The position numbers were made by a program, and so were the translations under genes. Below are positions 8,965 to 19,430 of a DNA stretch of 64,000 nucleotides, piece by piece (positions within the stretch are counted from its first letter, which is position 1; every line of letters starts with the position of its first letter). The notes beneath the pieces were generated by a model. That model was given only the letters and a program-made list of their open reading frames with translations, searched no databases and was not told the origin of the DNA. Source of the DNA: Leucobacter chromiiresistens. GTDB taxonomy: Bacteria > Actinomycetota > Actinomycetes > Actinomycetales > Microbacteriaceae. The stretch lies in the NCBI RefSeq assembly GCF_900102345.1, contig NZ_FNKB01000001.1, positions 310,001 through 374,000 on the forward strand, read 5' to 3'.

Positions 8965-8979
8965 GCCGCTGAAACGCAG

Positions 8980-9008
8980 CGGGGCCCGCCGCAGTGCGAC
9001 GGGCCCCG
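8980..9008. terminator. Hairpin terminator between acyl-CoA ligase and tRNA-Ser
   Basis: A 9-bp G+C stem pairs cggggcccg (8980-8988) with cgggccccg (9000-9008) around an 11-base loop. It lies between the ligase stop and the 3' end of the convergent tRNA-Ser gene. The position suggests it terminates transcripts from both sides. No U-tract is present, as is common in high-G+C actinobacteria. Confidence 0.6.
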
Positions 9009-9010
9009 AA

Positions 9011-9098
9011 TGGCGGAGGATGGGGGATTTGAACCCCCGAGGGCGTGAACCCAACACGCGTTCCAGGCGTGCGCCATAGGCCGCTAGGCGAATCCTCC
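9011..9098 (-). tRNA. tRNA-Ser (anticodon GGA)
   Basis: On the minus strand this 88-nt sequence folds as a class II tRNA. The 5' strand GGAGGAT pairs with ATCCTCC, the D-arm is GCCTAGCGGCCTATGGC, and the anticodon loop CTGGAAC gives anticodon GGA. A long variable arm and a T-arm with GGTTCAAATCC follow. The discriminator is G and CCA is encoded. It decodes UCC/UCU serine codons. Confidence 0.93.
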
Positions 9099-9234
9099 TC
9101 ACTGGCCGAAGCCAGCGCGCACCAGTCTAGCGGGTTCTCGCTGACACACCGAACCAGGGGTCGAGCCGGGCGGCCGCGAGCCCCGAGCTTCGCGCGCGAT
9201 CACGCCGAAGATGTACGCGAGCTGACTACCGGAC

Positions 9235-9294
9235 TTGAAAGTAACGGAACGGTAACGCATACTAGGTGAGGCGCTCGGGCCATCCGCCCGGCGC
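9235..9294 (+). promoter_or_regulatory. Promoter and leader hairpin of the secreted CHAP-like gene
   Basis: TTGAAA (9235-9240) and CATACT (9258-9263) are separated by 17 bases and form a good sigma-70-type promoter. The leader then contains a hairpin with arms gcgctcggg (9271-9279) and cccggcgc (9287-9294), followed by tttgtgtt. This could be a terminator-like attenuator ahead of the GTG at 9324. I looked for a cyclic-di-AMP riboswitch, which often precedes cell-wall hydrolases, and did not recognise its conserved core. Confidence 0.5.
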
Positions 9295-9323
9295 TTTGTG
9301 TTGGAAAGTCCGGAGTTTATCGC

Positions 9324-9965
9324 GTGAATGTATCTGCCAAGGTGTTCGTAGTCGGCCTGGTTTCTTCAGTAACCTTCGCCGTCGGCGCAGCACCAGCGGC
9401 GGCCGAGGTGCCTCTCGAGAGCTTCTCCTCGCCGGCCGCAGCCGTACAGCCCGTTACGACCGTCGCTCAGCAGCTCGACACCACGGAGGACGCCCTCGCC
9501 GGCGCCTCGATCGAATCGGTGCTGCAGGTGGAGCAGGATGTCGCATCGGTGCCGCACGGATACGACGTCGAGGCGGCCATCGAGCTCGCGAAGAGCGAGA
9601 TCGGCACGAGCCGCCCCACGGGCTGGAACGCCCCGGGCGAGTGCATCATGTCGGCGCAGCGCTGGGTCAAGGCCGGCAACGGCGCCTGGACGGGCAGCGG
9701 CGATCCGGTCGCGAACTACACGGGCGCGACGCGCATGTCGCTCGCCGACGCCGAGCCGGGCGACATCATCCAGTACGAGTACACGGCCTCCCCCACCTCC
9801 TGGGTGACCGGCGTGCACACGGTGCTCATCACCGAGGTGAACGACGACGGCACCTTCACCATCATCCAGTCGAACAGCCCGGGCGGATCGGGTCTCGTCA
9901 CCGAGGAGACCGACTGGACCCCGGCACCGCCGGAGGGCTTCACCGCCGCCGTCTGGCGGTTCTAG
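9324..9965 (+). CDS. Secreted CHAP/NlpC-like putative cysteine peptidase
   Basis: A 213-residue exported protein. The N-terminus MNVSAKVFVVGLVSSVTF followed by AAPAAAE is a typical signal peptide cleaved near residue 27. After a linker, the mature domain has a candidate catalytic Cys in APGECIMSAQRW, then GDIIQYEY, and a candidate His in VTGVHTVLITEV followed by FTIIQSNSPGG. This order and spacing resemble CHAP or NlpC/P60 amidases, which cut peptidoglycan peptides. Similarity is weak, so function is inferred. The GTG start fits the signal peptide; no strong ribosome site is visible. The stop overlaps by four bases the convergent glycosyltransferase stop. Confidence 0.65.
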   Translation: MNVSAKVFVVGLVSSVTFAVGAAPAAAEVPLESFSSPAAAVQPVTTVAQQLDTTEDALAGASIESVLQVEQDVASVPHGYDVEAAIELAKSEIGTSRPTGWNAPGECIMSAQRWVKAGNGAWTGSGDPVANYTGATRMSLADAEPGDIIQYEYTASPTSWVTGVHTVLITEVNDDGTFTIIQSNSPGGSGLVTEETDWTPAPPEGFTAAVWRF

Positions 9966-11188
9966 ACCGCGCGCCAGTCGCCGGCCGTCAGCACGGCCTC
10001 GTACACCGCGAGCATCTCGGCGGTGCGGGCCGACTGCAGAAACCGCGGAGCGGCCGTCTCGTCGACGCGCAGCGCTCCGGGGCGGGCCGCGAGATCTGAC
10101 ACGGCCTGCCGCAGCGTACGGGCGAGGGCATCGACCGATCCGTCTGCGACGACCCACTTCTGCGCCACGTCCACGTCTTCGGCGATCTCCGCATCCGAGA
10201 AGACGGTCGGCGTGCCGAGCGCGGCGGCCTCGAACGGCGTGAGCCCCTGCGTCTCGAACCCGATGGAGGTCTGCACGAGCGCATCCGCGTCGCGCAGCGC
10301 GGCGAGGGCCGACGCGTAGGGCACGGGCCCGGCGACCGTCACGCGGTCGGCGAGGCCGAGCGCGGCGATGCGCTCCTCGACGCGCGACAGCAGCAGCCCC
10401 GCCCCGTGCAGCGTCACATCGGCGTCGATCTGCGCGCGCCCGATCGCGTCGATGAACTCGAGCACCCGCTTCTCGTGGCTCATGCGCCCCAGCCAGACGA
10501 GCTTCGGCCGTCTCCGCTCGGAGCGGGCGACGCGCCGAGCGGCGTTGATCGCCTCGTCGTCGACGCCGTTCGGGGTGACGAGCACCTGCGTGCTCACGCC
10601 GTGGCGCTGCAGCGCGTCGGCGAAGTGCTGCGACGGCGCCGTGACCGCGTCGGCCTCGGCCGCGAGCTCCGCCAGGTAGCGCCAGGCGCCGCGCGACGCC
10701 CGATCCACCGCGCCGCGTGCGCCGCCGAGGGCGAGGCGCCGCCAGACGCGCAGCCCGGCGAAGGCGAGCGGCGCGAGCGGCGTGACGGCGCGCGTGCCCT
10801 CGTCGACGTGGTTGTGCATCGTGTGCACGATCGGCGCGCGCAGGCCCCGCGCGGCGCGCACCCCGGTCATCGCGCCCCAGAAGTCGCCCTGCACGTGCAC
10901 CAGATCGACCGGCGGTCGCTCCGCGAGCGCGCGGGCGAGGGCGCGGTCGGTGCGCCGCCCGGGCCACGTGATCCCGTACTCGCGATCGCGGGTGATCGGC
11001 CGAGAGGGGAGGTCGATGTACGCCTCGCGATCCGCCGCCGCCGTGGCGTGCCCGCGACGGTGCAGGGCCGGGGCCGCCACCGTGACCCGGTGCCCGAGCC
11101 GCTCGAGCGCGCGCCGCTGCATGCGGATCGCCACCTGCACGCCGCCCAGCGACTCCGGGTGCTGGTCGGTGACGACGAGGATGTGCAT
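9962..11188 (-). CDS. Glycosyltransferase family 4
   Basis: A 408-residue GT-B fold glycosyltransferase. The N-terminal domain shows the glycine-rich LGGVQVAIRMQRRALERLGH and DLVHVQGDF. The C-terminal domain holds VTPNGVD, LVWLGRMSHEKRVLEFIDAI and the donor-binding TQGLTPFEAAALGTPTV, the EX7E-type motif of GT4. It likely transfers a sugar from a nucleotide-sugar to a lipid or glycan acceptor in the cell envelope. It lies two bases downstream of a paralogous GT4 gene, so both are probably one transcript acting in one pathway, for example on a phosphatidylinositol or diacylglycerol glycolipid. The acceptor is unproven. Confidence 0.85.
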   Translation of the reverse strand: MHILVVTDQHPESLGGVQVAIRMQRRALERLGHRVTVAAPALHRRGHATAAADREAYIDLPSRPITRDREYGITWPGRRTDRALARALAERPPVDLVHVQGDFWGAMTGVRAARGLRAPIVHTMHNHVDEGTRAVTPLAPLAFAGLRVWRRLALGGARGAVDRASRGAWRYLAELAAEADAVTAPSQHFADALQRHGVSTQVLVTPNGVDDEAINAARRVARSERRRPKLVWLGRMSHEKRVLEFIDAIGRAQIDADVTLHGAGLLLSRVEERIAALGLADRVTVAGPVPYASALAALRDADALVQTSIGFETQGLTPFEAAALGTPTVFSDAEIAEDVDVAQKWVVADGSVDALARTLRQAVSDLAARPGALRVDETAAPRFLQSARTAEMLAVYEAVLTAGDWRAV

Positions 11189-11190
11189 CG

Positions 11191-12378
11191 TCAGCGCGCG
11201 TCGGCTTCGCCGCGGTACAGCTCCTCGAACGTGTCGAGGGTGCGGTCGATGTCGTGCACCGTCACCGCCTCGAGCGAGGCCTGCTGCATGCGCAGGTACT
11301 CCTCGGGGGTCTGCCGCAGCACCTGCGTGATGCGGCTCGCGAGCTCGCGGTCGTTGCCGGCCTGGAAGAGGTAGCCGTTCTCGCCGTCGTGCACGAGGTG
11401 CGGCAGCGCCATCGCGTTCGCGGCGACGATGGGCAGGCCCGACGCCATCGCCTCCATGGTGGCGATGGACTGCAGCTCGGCGATGGATGCGATGGTGAAC
11501 ACGCTCGCGCTCGTGAGGTGCGCGCGCAGCTCGGCGTCGGTGACGCGGCCGGTGAACTCGACCCGGTCGGAGATGCCGAGGTCTGCGGCGAGCTTCTCGA
11601 GGTGCTTGCGCTGGTCGCCGTCGCCGACGACGGTGAAGTGCACGTCGAGGTCGGCGTCGAGGCGCGGGATCGCGCGGAGGATGACGTCGATCTCCTTCTC
11701 CAGCGTGACCCGCCCCACGAAGACGAGCGTGTTCGCGGTGCGGGGCGTGAGGTCGGCGGTGTAGTCGGAGGCGCGGAGCCCGCAGCTCACCGGCCGCACG
11801 CCGCGGCGGTGCGTGTTGCGTTCGAGGAAGTCGGCGGCGCGGCGCGTGGGCGTGGTGACGGCCGCGGCGAGCCGCAGCACGCGATCGGCCGCGTTCCAGC
11901 CCCAGCGCACGAAGAGCCGCTTCGCCTTCTCGGGGAGCAGGGTGAAGTCGAGCACGTTCTCGGGCATCACGTGGTTGGTGGCGACGATGCGGATGCCCCG
12001 CTTCGCGCCCTCAATGGCGAGCGCGCGGCCGATGACGATGTGCGACTGGATGTGGATCACGTCGGGCTGCACGCGGTCGAGCAGCGTGCGGGCGTAGCCG
12101 CGCGCCCGCCACGGCAGCACGAACCGCAGCCAGTCGTGCGGGTACCAGCGCCAGCTCGCCCACCGATGCACGGTCATCTGCTCGCCCTCGATGGTCTCGA
12201 CGAAGCTGCCGTGCTGGCTGTGGCGCTTCGACGGTGCGACGACGTGCACGTCATGCCCCCGCTGCACGAGACCGGCGGAAAGCCGCTCGGCGAACCGTGC
12301 GGCTCCGTTCACATCGGGCGAGAAGGTGTCGCAGCCCTGCAGAATGCGCAGGGGCGCCTGGCGATCGGTGGTGCTCAC
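11191..12378 (-). CDS. Glycosyltransferase family 4
   Basis: A 395-residue GT-B glycosyltransferase and first gene of a two-gene operon. Motifs are DVNGAARFAERLSAGLVQRGH at the N-terminus, ATNHVMPENVLDF, NTLVFVGRVTLEKEIDVILRAI, and the GT4 donor site ELQSIATMEAMASGLPIVAANAM. The architecture resembles mannosyltransferases such as PimB or the MgtA group acting on membrane glycolipids. The start is GTG at 12378 with GAAGGA about a dozen bases upstream. A TAGACT (12450-12445) farther upstream is a candidate -10. The partner GT4 begins two bases after this stop. Confidence 0.85.
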   Translation of the reverse strand: MSTTDRQAPLRILQGCDTFSPDVNGAARFAERLSAGLVQRGHDVHVVAPSKRHSQHGSFVETIEGEQMTVHRWASWRWYPHDWLRFVLPWRARGYARTLLDRVQPDVIHIQSHIVIGRALAIEGAKRGIRIVATNHVMPENVLDFTLLPEKAKRLFVRWGWNAADRVLRLAAAVTTPTRRAADFLERNTHRRGVRPVSCGLRASDYTADLTPRTANTLVFVGRVTLEKEIDVILRAIPRLDADLDVHFTVVGDGDQRKHLEKLAADLGISDRVEFTGRVTDAELRAHLTSASVFTIASIAELQSIATMEAMASGLPIVAANAMALPHLVHDGENGYLFQAGNDRELASRITQVLRQTPEEYLRMQQASLEAVTVHDIDRTLDTFEELYRGEADAR

Positions 12379-12472
12379 GGTGCGCGGGAGTCCTTCGGTC
12401 GGAGATGAGTGCGGGTTCGCGCGTGCGGTGCGCGAAGCGCCTCCAGTCTACAAAGCGCAGCTCAGCGCACGT

Positions 12473-13753
12473 TCAGTCGCCGGATCGCGGCGGCGTTCTG
12501 CTGACGTGCGGCAGGTAGCGCGGTATCCAGCGGGCGAATCCGACGGCTCCGACGACGGCGAGCGCCCCGGCGGCGAGACTCGCCACGGGCAGCGAGACGG
12601 CGGCGAGCGCGGAGACGGCGAGGGGCGCGACGGCGCCGCCGAAGTCGGTGAGGGTGCGCCAGGCTGCGAGGAAGGGGGCGGGCCGTTCGGAGGGGGCGAG
12701 ATCGGCGCCGAGGGTCATGTTGATGCCGCTCGACAGGCCGTTGCCGAGCCCGACGACGACGGCGATGGCGAGCAGCCACACCGCCGCCCCGGGGAGGTCG
12801 TGCGTGCCGGCGAGCACCAGGAAGCCGGCGGCCATCACGATCATCGCCGGGAGGCTCGCCCAGAGCCGGCCGTAGCGGTCCATGATCTGGCCGCTCGTGT
12901 AGAAGAACAGGAAGTCGACGGTGCCCGAGATGCCGACGACGAGCGCCACCTGGGTGGCGTCGAGCCCGATCGAGACGCCCCAGAGGGGCAGCAGCACGTC
13001 TCTGATCGATCGCATGCCCGAGAGGATCGCGGCGGCGCCCCCCACGCGCAGCAGCGCCGCCCCGCCGTCGCGCACCGCGCCCAGCACGCCGGTGCGCGGC
13101 GCGACGCCCGCAACCTCCCGCTCGCCCGCAGCCTCCGGCTCGCCCGCAGGGCCCGGCTCGCCCGCAGGGCCCGGCACTCGGCGCTCGGGATCGGGCGCCC
13201 ACGCGACGAGCCCCGAGGCGAGCACGAGGCACGCGACGAACGCCCAGACGGGCGCCTCGGGATCGCCGGTCGCCGCGATCACGGCCGCCGCGAGGAACGG
13301 GCCGACGAATCGCCCGAGCCGGTTCGTACCGCCGAGCAGCGAGAGCGCACGCGCCCGGAAGCGGAGGGGCACGCGGGTCGCCATGAACGCGTGCCGCGCC
13401 AACCCGAAGGCGGCCGCCGCGAAGCCGATCAGCAGCACGGCGACGCCGAGCAGCGCGGGCGTCGGGGCGAAGGCGAGCCCGAGGCACCCGACGAGCGCGA
13501 CCGCCGCCGCGATCAGCATCGCCGCGCGCTCGCCCGCCCGCGATACGACCCAGCTGGCGGGGAGGTTGCCGAGCACCTGGCCGACGACCGCGGCCGAGGC
13601 GATCACCCCGGCGAGCGCGAGGTTCGCGCCCATGTCGACGGCGATGACGGCGACGAGCGGCAGGATCGCGTACTCGCCGAGCGAGAAGAGCACCGACGGC
13701 CCGTAGATGCTCGGGGCCAGGCGCCACAGGAATGCGGGGGCGGAGGTGGTCAT
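12473..13753 (-). CDS. MFS transporter
   Basis: A 426-residue major facilitator with about twelve hydrophobic segments. The first is SIYGPSVLFSLGEYAILPLVAVIAV. The loop RVPLRFRARALSLLGGTNRLG resembles an MFS signature. A hydrophilic central loop carries an imperfect GPAGEP triple repeat, produced by an 18-bp DNA repeat near 13127-13180. The sixth-to-last segment region holds SGTVDFLFFYTSGQIMDRYGRL. It probably exports drugs or metabolites by proton antiport; the substrate is unknown. ATG 13753 begins the conserved N-terminus; the open frame beyond it is antisense of the methyltransferase gene. Confidence 0.82.
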   Translation of the reverse strand: MTTSAPAFLWRLAPSIYGPSVLFSLGEYAILPLVAVIAVDMGANLALAGVIASAAVVGQVLGNLPASWVVSRAGERAAMLIAAAVALVGCLGLAFAPTPALLGVAVLLIGFAAAAFGLARHAFMATRVPLRFRARALSLLGGTNRLGRFVGPFLAAAVIAATGDPEAPVWAFVACLVLASGLVAWAPDPERRVPGPAGEPGPAGEPEAAGEREVAGVAPRTGVLGAVRDGGAALLRVGGAAAILSGMRSIRDVLLPLWGVSIGLDATQVALVVGISGTVDFLFFYTSGQIMDRYGRLWASLPAMIVMAAGFLVLAGTHDLPGAAVWLLAIAVVVGLGNGLSSGINMTLGADLAPSERPAPFLAAWRTLTDFGGAVAPLAVSALAAVSLPVASLAAGALAVVGAVGFARWIPRYLPHVSRTPPRSGD

Positions 13754-13842
13754 GTCGGTTCCACAGTACTCGCGGCGGGCCGCGAAGCCTCGCGGCTCGG
13801 TGCGGCGCGGCACGCAGCGCGTCGTCGGGGGCTCGGGCGGCG

Positions 13843-15105
13843 TCAGGCGTCGCGCGTCGCCGCGAGCACCGTGAACGCGGAGGTGCGCGCGAGCTGCCGC
13901 ACCGGGCCGACCTCGCGCTCGACCAGGGGCCGGTACCTGAGGTGCGAGTTGAAGACGAGCCGCAGCTCGCCCCCCGGCGCGAGCGCGCGGCGGCACGCCC
14001 GGATCAGCCGGTGGCCGACGCCCGCGTGCACGGCGGCACCCGAGTGGAACGGCGGGTTGAGCAGGATCAGATCGGCCCAGCCGTCGGGCACCGCTTCCAG
14101 GGCGTCGGCGCGGTGCACCGCGATGCGATCCGCCACTCCGGCCGCCTCCGCGGTAAGCGCCGTCGCCGCGACGGCGGCGGCGGACTGATCGGTCGCGAGC
14201 ACCTGCGCGCCCGGAAAGCGGCGCGCAGCCGAGACCGCGAGCACGCCGTTGCCGCAGCCCAGGTCGACGACGGCGGCCGGGTCGCGGCGCACGTCGCTCA
14301 GGGTGCTGAGCAGCAGTCTGCTGCCGTGGTCGAGCACGGGGCCGCCGAAGGTGGCGCCGAACGCCGCGATCGAGAAGTCGAGGTCGGGGTCGTCGCCCCA
14401 TTTCGGAAAGCGCGCCGGCTCGTCGGCTCGATCCCGCGGCGACTCGGCGCGCAGCACGCGCGACTTGCGCCAGCCGAGCCCTGCCGTGACGTTCGCGAAG
14501 TCGCGCCCGAGCACCTCGTTCATCGCGCGCGTCATGTGCTTCACCCGGCCGCCCGCGAACACGCGCACCTCGGGCGCGGCCCAGCGGGCGATCGCCTCCG
14601 ACACCTCGGCGAGCGCTTCGAGGCCCCGCGGCAGCTGCAGCAGCACGACGCGGGCGCCGGCCAGCAGGCCCGCATCGAGCGGGTGGTGGGTGTAGCGCGC
14701 GGTCAGCTGCAGACGCGCGGCGTTCTGGTCGAGCGCGCGCTCGCCGAGCAGAGCGTCCTGGTGGGTGCGGATGCCCCGGGCGCCGAACAGCGTCGCCGCC
14801 CCGAGGGTGAGCGCCCCGTGGCGATCTCCGATGACCGCGATGTCGGCGCCGTGCACCGGTTCGGCGGGCGGGCGCTCGGCGAGATCCTCGACCGCGGAGC
14901 GCAGGATGAGCTGATCGGCCGTGTCGTGCGCCTGCAGTTCTTCGGCGTCGAAATCGGGATCGCGCGTCAGCTGCGCGAAGAGGTCGGCGAGCCGCTCGTC
15001 GGCGTCTCCCGGAGCGGAGGCGCCTGCCGGTGCGGAGCCGTCTCCCCCTGCGGGGGCGCCTGCCGGTGCGGAGCCGCCTCCCCGACCGGAGGCGTCTGCG
15101 CTCAC
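13843..15105 (-). CDS. RsmC/RlmG-like rRNA guanine-N2 methyltransferase
   Basis: A 420-residue protein with a class I SAM-methyltransferase domain in its C-terminal half. VDLGCGNG (280-287) is the SAM-binding loop and NPPF (350-353) is the catalytic tetrapeptide of N2-guanine methyltransferases such as RsmC and RlmG. The N-terminal half resembles the degenerate substrate-recruiting methyltransferase domain of those enzymes. The GTG start overlaps the hspR stop (GTGA), placing the gene at the end of the heat-shock operon. The first ~35 residues are a Gly/Ala/Pro-rich stretch from an imperfect ~38-bp repeat and may be disposable. The exact rRNA target is not determinable. Confidence 0.78.
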   Translation of the reverse strand: MSADASGRGGGSAPAGAPAGGDGSAPAGASAPGDADERLADLFAQLTRDPDFDAEELQAHDTADQLILRSAVEDLAERPPAEPVHGADIAVIGDRHGALTLGAATLFGARGIRTHQDALLGERALDQNAARLQLTARYTHHPLDAGLLAGARVVLLQLPRGLEALAEVSEAIARWAAPEVRVFAGGRVKHMTRAMNEVLGRDFANVTAGLGWRKSRVLRAESPRDRADEPARFPKWGDDPDLDFSIAAFGATFGGPVLDHGSRLLLSTLSDVRRDPAAVVDLGCGNGVLAVSAARRFPGAQVLATDQSAAAVAATALTAEAAGVADRIAVHRADALEAVPDGWADLILLNPPFHSGAAVHAGVGHRLIRACRRALAPGGELRLVFNSHLRYRPLVEREVGPVRQLARTSAFTVLAATRDA

Positions 15106-15524
15106 GGCTGCCACACGACGACCTCGGCGTTGCGGCGCATGCGCGTGCCCCGGCGCAGCGTCACCACCTCGCCGCCGGCCGAGCCCGCCGCGAAGACGCG
15201 TCGGTCGGGGCGCTGCAGGCGCTCCTCGGTCAGCGCCCGCTCCAGGTCGCGCACCCGGCCTTCGAGCTGACGCACCTGATCCTCGAGATCGAGCACCCGC
15301 CTGATGCCCTCGAGGCTGAGCCCCTCCGCCGACAGCCGCGCCACCTCGCGCAGCCGGGCGACGTCGTGCAGCGAGTAGCGGCGCGTGTTGCCGCGGGTGC
15401 GCTGCGGCGAGACCAGGCCGACCCGATCGTACTGCCGGAGGGTCTGCGGGTGCATCTCGGCGAGCTCGGCGGCCGCGGCGATCGCGAACACCGGCGTGAA
15501 ACGGTCCATCTGAGGACTCGCCAT
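15102..15524 (-). CDS. hspR: Heat-shock repressor HspR (MerR family)
   Basis: A 140-residue MerR-type regulator. The N-terminal helix-turn-helix includes MHPQTLRQYDRVGLVSP and the RGNTRRYS wing, followed by VARLREVARLSAEGLSLEGI. A coiled-coil (residues ~78-105) and a basic tail complete it. HspR binds HAIR inverted repeats and, with DnaK as co-repressor, silences dnaK and clpB operons; this is known in Streptomyces and Mycobacterium. Two HAIR-like sites upstream of dnaK in this window support the assignment. It follows dnaJ after an 84-bp gap with a strong hairpin. Confidence 0.93.
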   Translation of the reverse strand: MASPQMDRFTPVFAIAAAAELAEMHPQTLRQYDRVGLVSPQRTRGNTRRYSLHDVARLREVARLSAEGLSLEGIRRVLDLEDQVRQLEGRVRDLERALTEERLQRPDRRVFAAGSAGGEVVTLRRGTRMRRNAEVVVWQP

Positions 15525-15552
15525 GATGCTGACCTGCTTTCGTGAGACTGGG

Positions 15553-15592
15553 CGGGGAGCGGAGCGGCAGATGCACCGCGCTCCGCTCCCCG
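15553..15592. terminator. Strong hairpin between dnaJ and hspR
   Basis: A 14-bp perfect stem with arms 15553-15566 and 15579-15592 (left arm cggggagcggagcg) encloses a 12-base loop in the 84-bp gap. There is no U-tract on the transcribed strand. It may be a partial terminator or an mRNA processing/stabilising element that lowers hspR relative to dnaK-grpE-dnaJ. The effect is an inference. Confidence 0.5.
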
Positions 15593-15608
15593 ATCGATCA
15601 GGGGTGGG

Positions 15609-16562
15609 TCACCCCTTCGCGCGAGCCAGGAGATCGGCCCGCGGGTTCTCCTGCGGTTCGACGGCCCGGAATGCTTCGAGCGCCTCCGTCGCCTCGGGCG
15701 ACAGGTGCGAGGGGACGACGATCTGCACCTCGGCCAGCAGGTCGCCGGTGCCCTTCGAGCTCGACACCCCGCGACCCTTGACGCGCAGCACCCGCCCGCT
15801 GGGCGTACCGGGCTGCACCTTGAGCTTCACCGGGGCGCCGCCGAGCGTCGGCACCTCGACCGTCGCGCCGAGCGCGGCTTCGGAGAACGTCACCGGCAGC
15901 TTGACGCGCAGGTTCTGACCCTCGCGCTCGAAGACGGGGTGCTTGCGCACGCTCACCGTGAGGATGATGTCGCCTGCCGGCCCGCCCGTCGGGCTCGGTT
16001 CGCCCTTGCCGCGCACCTTGATCTTCTGGCCGTCGGCCACGCCTGCGGGAATCTTGACCTTGACCGAACCGGTCGAGGCCTGCAGCGTGACGGTCTTGCC
16101 CTGCACGGCGGTCTCGAAGTCGAGCGTCGTCGTCGCCTGGATGTCGCGTCCGCGCTGCGGGCCCTGCGGGGCCCCGCCGCCGAACATGCCCCCGAAGATG
16201 TCCTCGAAGCCCTGCGGCCCGCCGGTCTGGAAGTGGGTGTTGCGCCCGCCTCCGCCGAACATGCCGCCGAACACGTCCTCGAAGCCCTGGCCTCCGCCGC
16301 CGCCCGCCGTGAAGCGGGCACCGCCGGCGCCCATCGCGCGGATCTGGTCGTACTCCGCGCGCTGCTCGGGATCGGAGAGCACCGAGTAGGCCTCGCTGAT
16401 CTCCTTGAACTTCGCCTCGGCCACGGTGTCGCCCGGGTTCGAATCCGGGTGGTACTTGCGTGCGAGCTTGCGGTACGTCTTCTTCAGCTCGGCGTCGCCG
16501 ACATCCTTCGAGACGCCGAGGAGCTGGTAGAAGTCCTTATCGAGCCAATCCTGACTAGCCAT
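15609..16562 (-). CDS. dnaJ: DnaJ-type co-chaperone without zinc finger
   Basis: A 317-residue J-domain protein. The J-domain (1-70) has the HPD motif at 38-40 that stimulates DnaK ATP hydrolysis. Residues ~78-135 are a Gly/Phe-rich linker with two copies of a [13 protein letters not shown] unit. The C-terminal peptide-binding domain includes [18 protein letters not shown] and [12 protein letters not shown]. The four CXXCXGXG zinc motifs of type I DnaJ are absent, so it is CbpA-like (type II), although it sits in the dnaK operon. Its start overlaps the grpE end by eight bases. Confidence 0.9.
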   Translation of the reverse strand: MASQDWLDKDFYQLLGVSKDVGDAELKKTYRKLARKYHPDSNPGDTVAEAKFKEISEAYSVLSDPEQRAEYDQIRAMGAGGARFTAGGGGGQGFEDVFGGMFGGGGRNTHFQTGGPQGFEDIFGGMFGGGAPQGPQRGRDIQATTTLDFETAVQGKTVTLQASTGSVKVKIPAGVADGQKIKVRGKGEPSPTGGPAGDIILTVSVRKHPVFEREGQNLRVKLPVTFSEAALGATVEVPTLGGAPVKLKVQPGTPSGRVLRVKGRGVSSSKGTGDLLAEVQIVVPSHLSPEATEALEAFRAVEPQENPRADLLARAKG

Positions 16563-17163
16563 CCGCTCCCACCGCCACCGCGACCTTGGCGGGGCGCAGT
16601 TCGACCTCGCCGATGCGATATCCGCGCTCGATGACGTCGAGCACCGTCTGCTGCTCAGTGCCGGGAACCGGGACCTGTGCGATCGCCTCGTGGATCTGCG
16701 GGTCGAACACCTCGCCCGTCTCTCCGAAGCTCTGCACGCCGATGCGCTCGAACGTACCGCGGATCTTCTGCGCGATCGTCGCGAAGGCGGAGCCCTCGGC
16801 GAGGTCGCCGTGCTTCTCGGCCCGATCGAGGTCGTCGAGCACCGTGAGCATCGGGGAGACCGCCGCCGCGATGGCGCGCTGCTTCTCGATGGCGGCGTTC
16901 GCCTCGGTGCGCTTGCGGTAGTTGGCGTACTCGGCCGTCAGCCTCCGCAGGTCGTCGAGGTACGGGTTGTCGGCATCCGCCGACGCTCCGGCGTCCGCGC
17001 TGTCGGCATCTGCCGCGGCGTCGCTCTGCTCCGCCTCCAGGATGTCCTCGACCGTGAGATCGGGCTGGGGCGCGGAGCCGGAGTCCTGCGACTCCGGCTC
17101 CTGAGCAGGAACCTCGTCAGCGTTCGGGTCCTCCCCGGGCGTGCGCTGTTCCTCGTTCGCCAT
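16555..17163 (-). CDS. grpE: Nucleotide exchange factor GrpE
   Basis: A 202-residue GrpE. An acidic N-terminal region (to ~65) precedes the coiled-coil ([20 protein letters not shown]) and the beta-wing domain. The signature runs [22 protein letters not shown] and ends [20 protein letters not shown]. GrpE releases ADP from DnaK and helps sense temperature. The gene lies two bases after dnaK and overlaps dnaJ, so it is part of the same heat-shock transcript. Confidence 0.95.
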   Translation of the reverse strand: MANEEQRTPGEDPNADEVPAQEPESQDSGSAPQPDLTVEDILEAEQSDAAADADSADAGASADADNPYLDDLRRLTAEYANYRKRTEANAAIEKQRAIAAAVSPMLTVLDDLDRAEKHGDLAEGSAFATIAQKIRGTFERIGVQSFGETGEVFDPQIHEAIAQVPVPGTEQQTVLDVIERGYRIGEVELRPAKVAVAVGADG

Positions 17164-17165
17164 GG

Positions 17166-19192
<2,027 letters not shown>

Positions 19193-19430
19193 TCTCAGCT
19201 TGCGCCTCGGAGTCGCCTATGCCTACGACATGCGGGCGGGTGACGTCAACCTCGCGCGTCGCCCTTGAAAGTCTGAGAGGAACCTGCATAGGCTGGGATC
19301 GTCCATTTGGGGGATGGGTATCACAGAACTGCGAGGGGGATCGCAGCGCTTCCGCATCGTCCATTCGGCGCGACACCGCCAGTCGCTGCCGAAAGCATTC
19401 GCACCACGTTTCCCCGCCGGAGCACTGACG
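19193..19430 (+). promoter_or_regulatory. Pilus operon promoter and long leader
   Basis: A candidate promoter is TTGAAA (19265-19270), 18-base spacer, TAGGCT (19289-19294). The leader is then about 130 nt and contains a perfect 6-bp hairpin (ctgcga 19329-19334 / tcgcag 19341-19346) and two similar cgtccattygg stretches. An ATG at 19314 is in frame with the surface-protein gene but would put ~39 residues before the signal peptide, so I treat this part as untranslated. No known riboswitch was recognised. Confidence 0.4.

Noticed and set aside
9260..9323. Cyclic-di-AMP (ydaO) riboswitch before the CHAP-like gene
   Set aside because: The leader is only ~55 nt, too short, and the conserved core motifs were not found.
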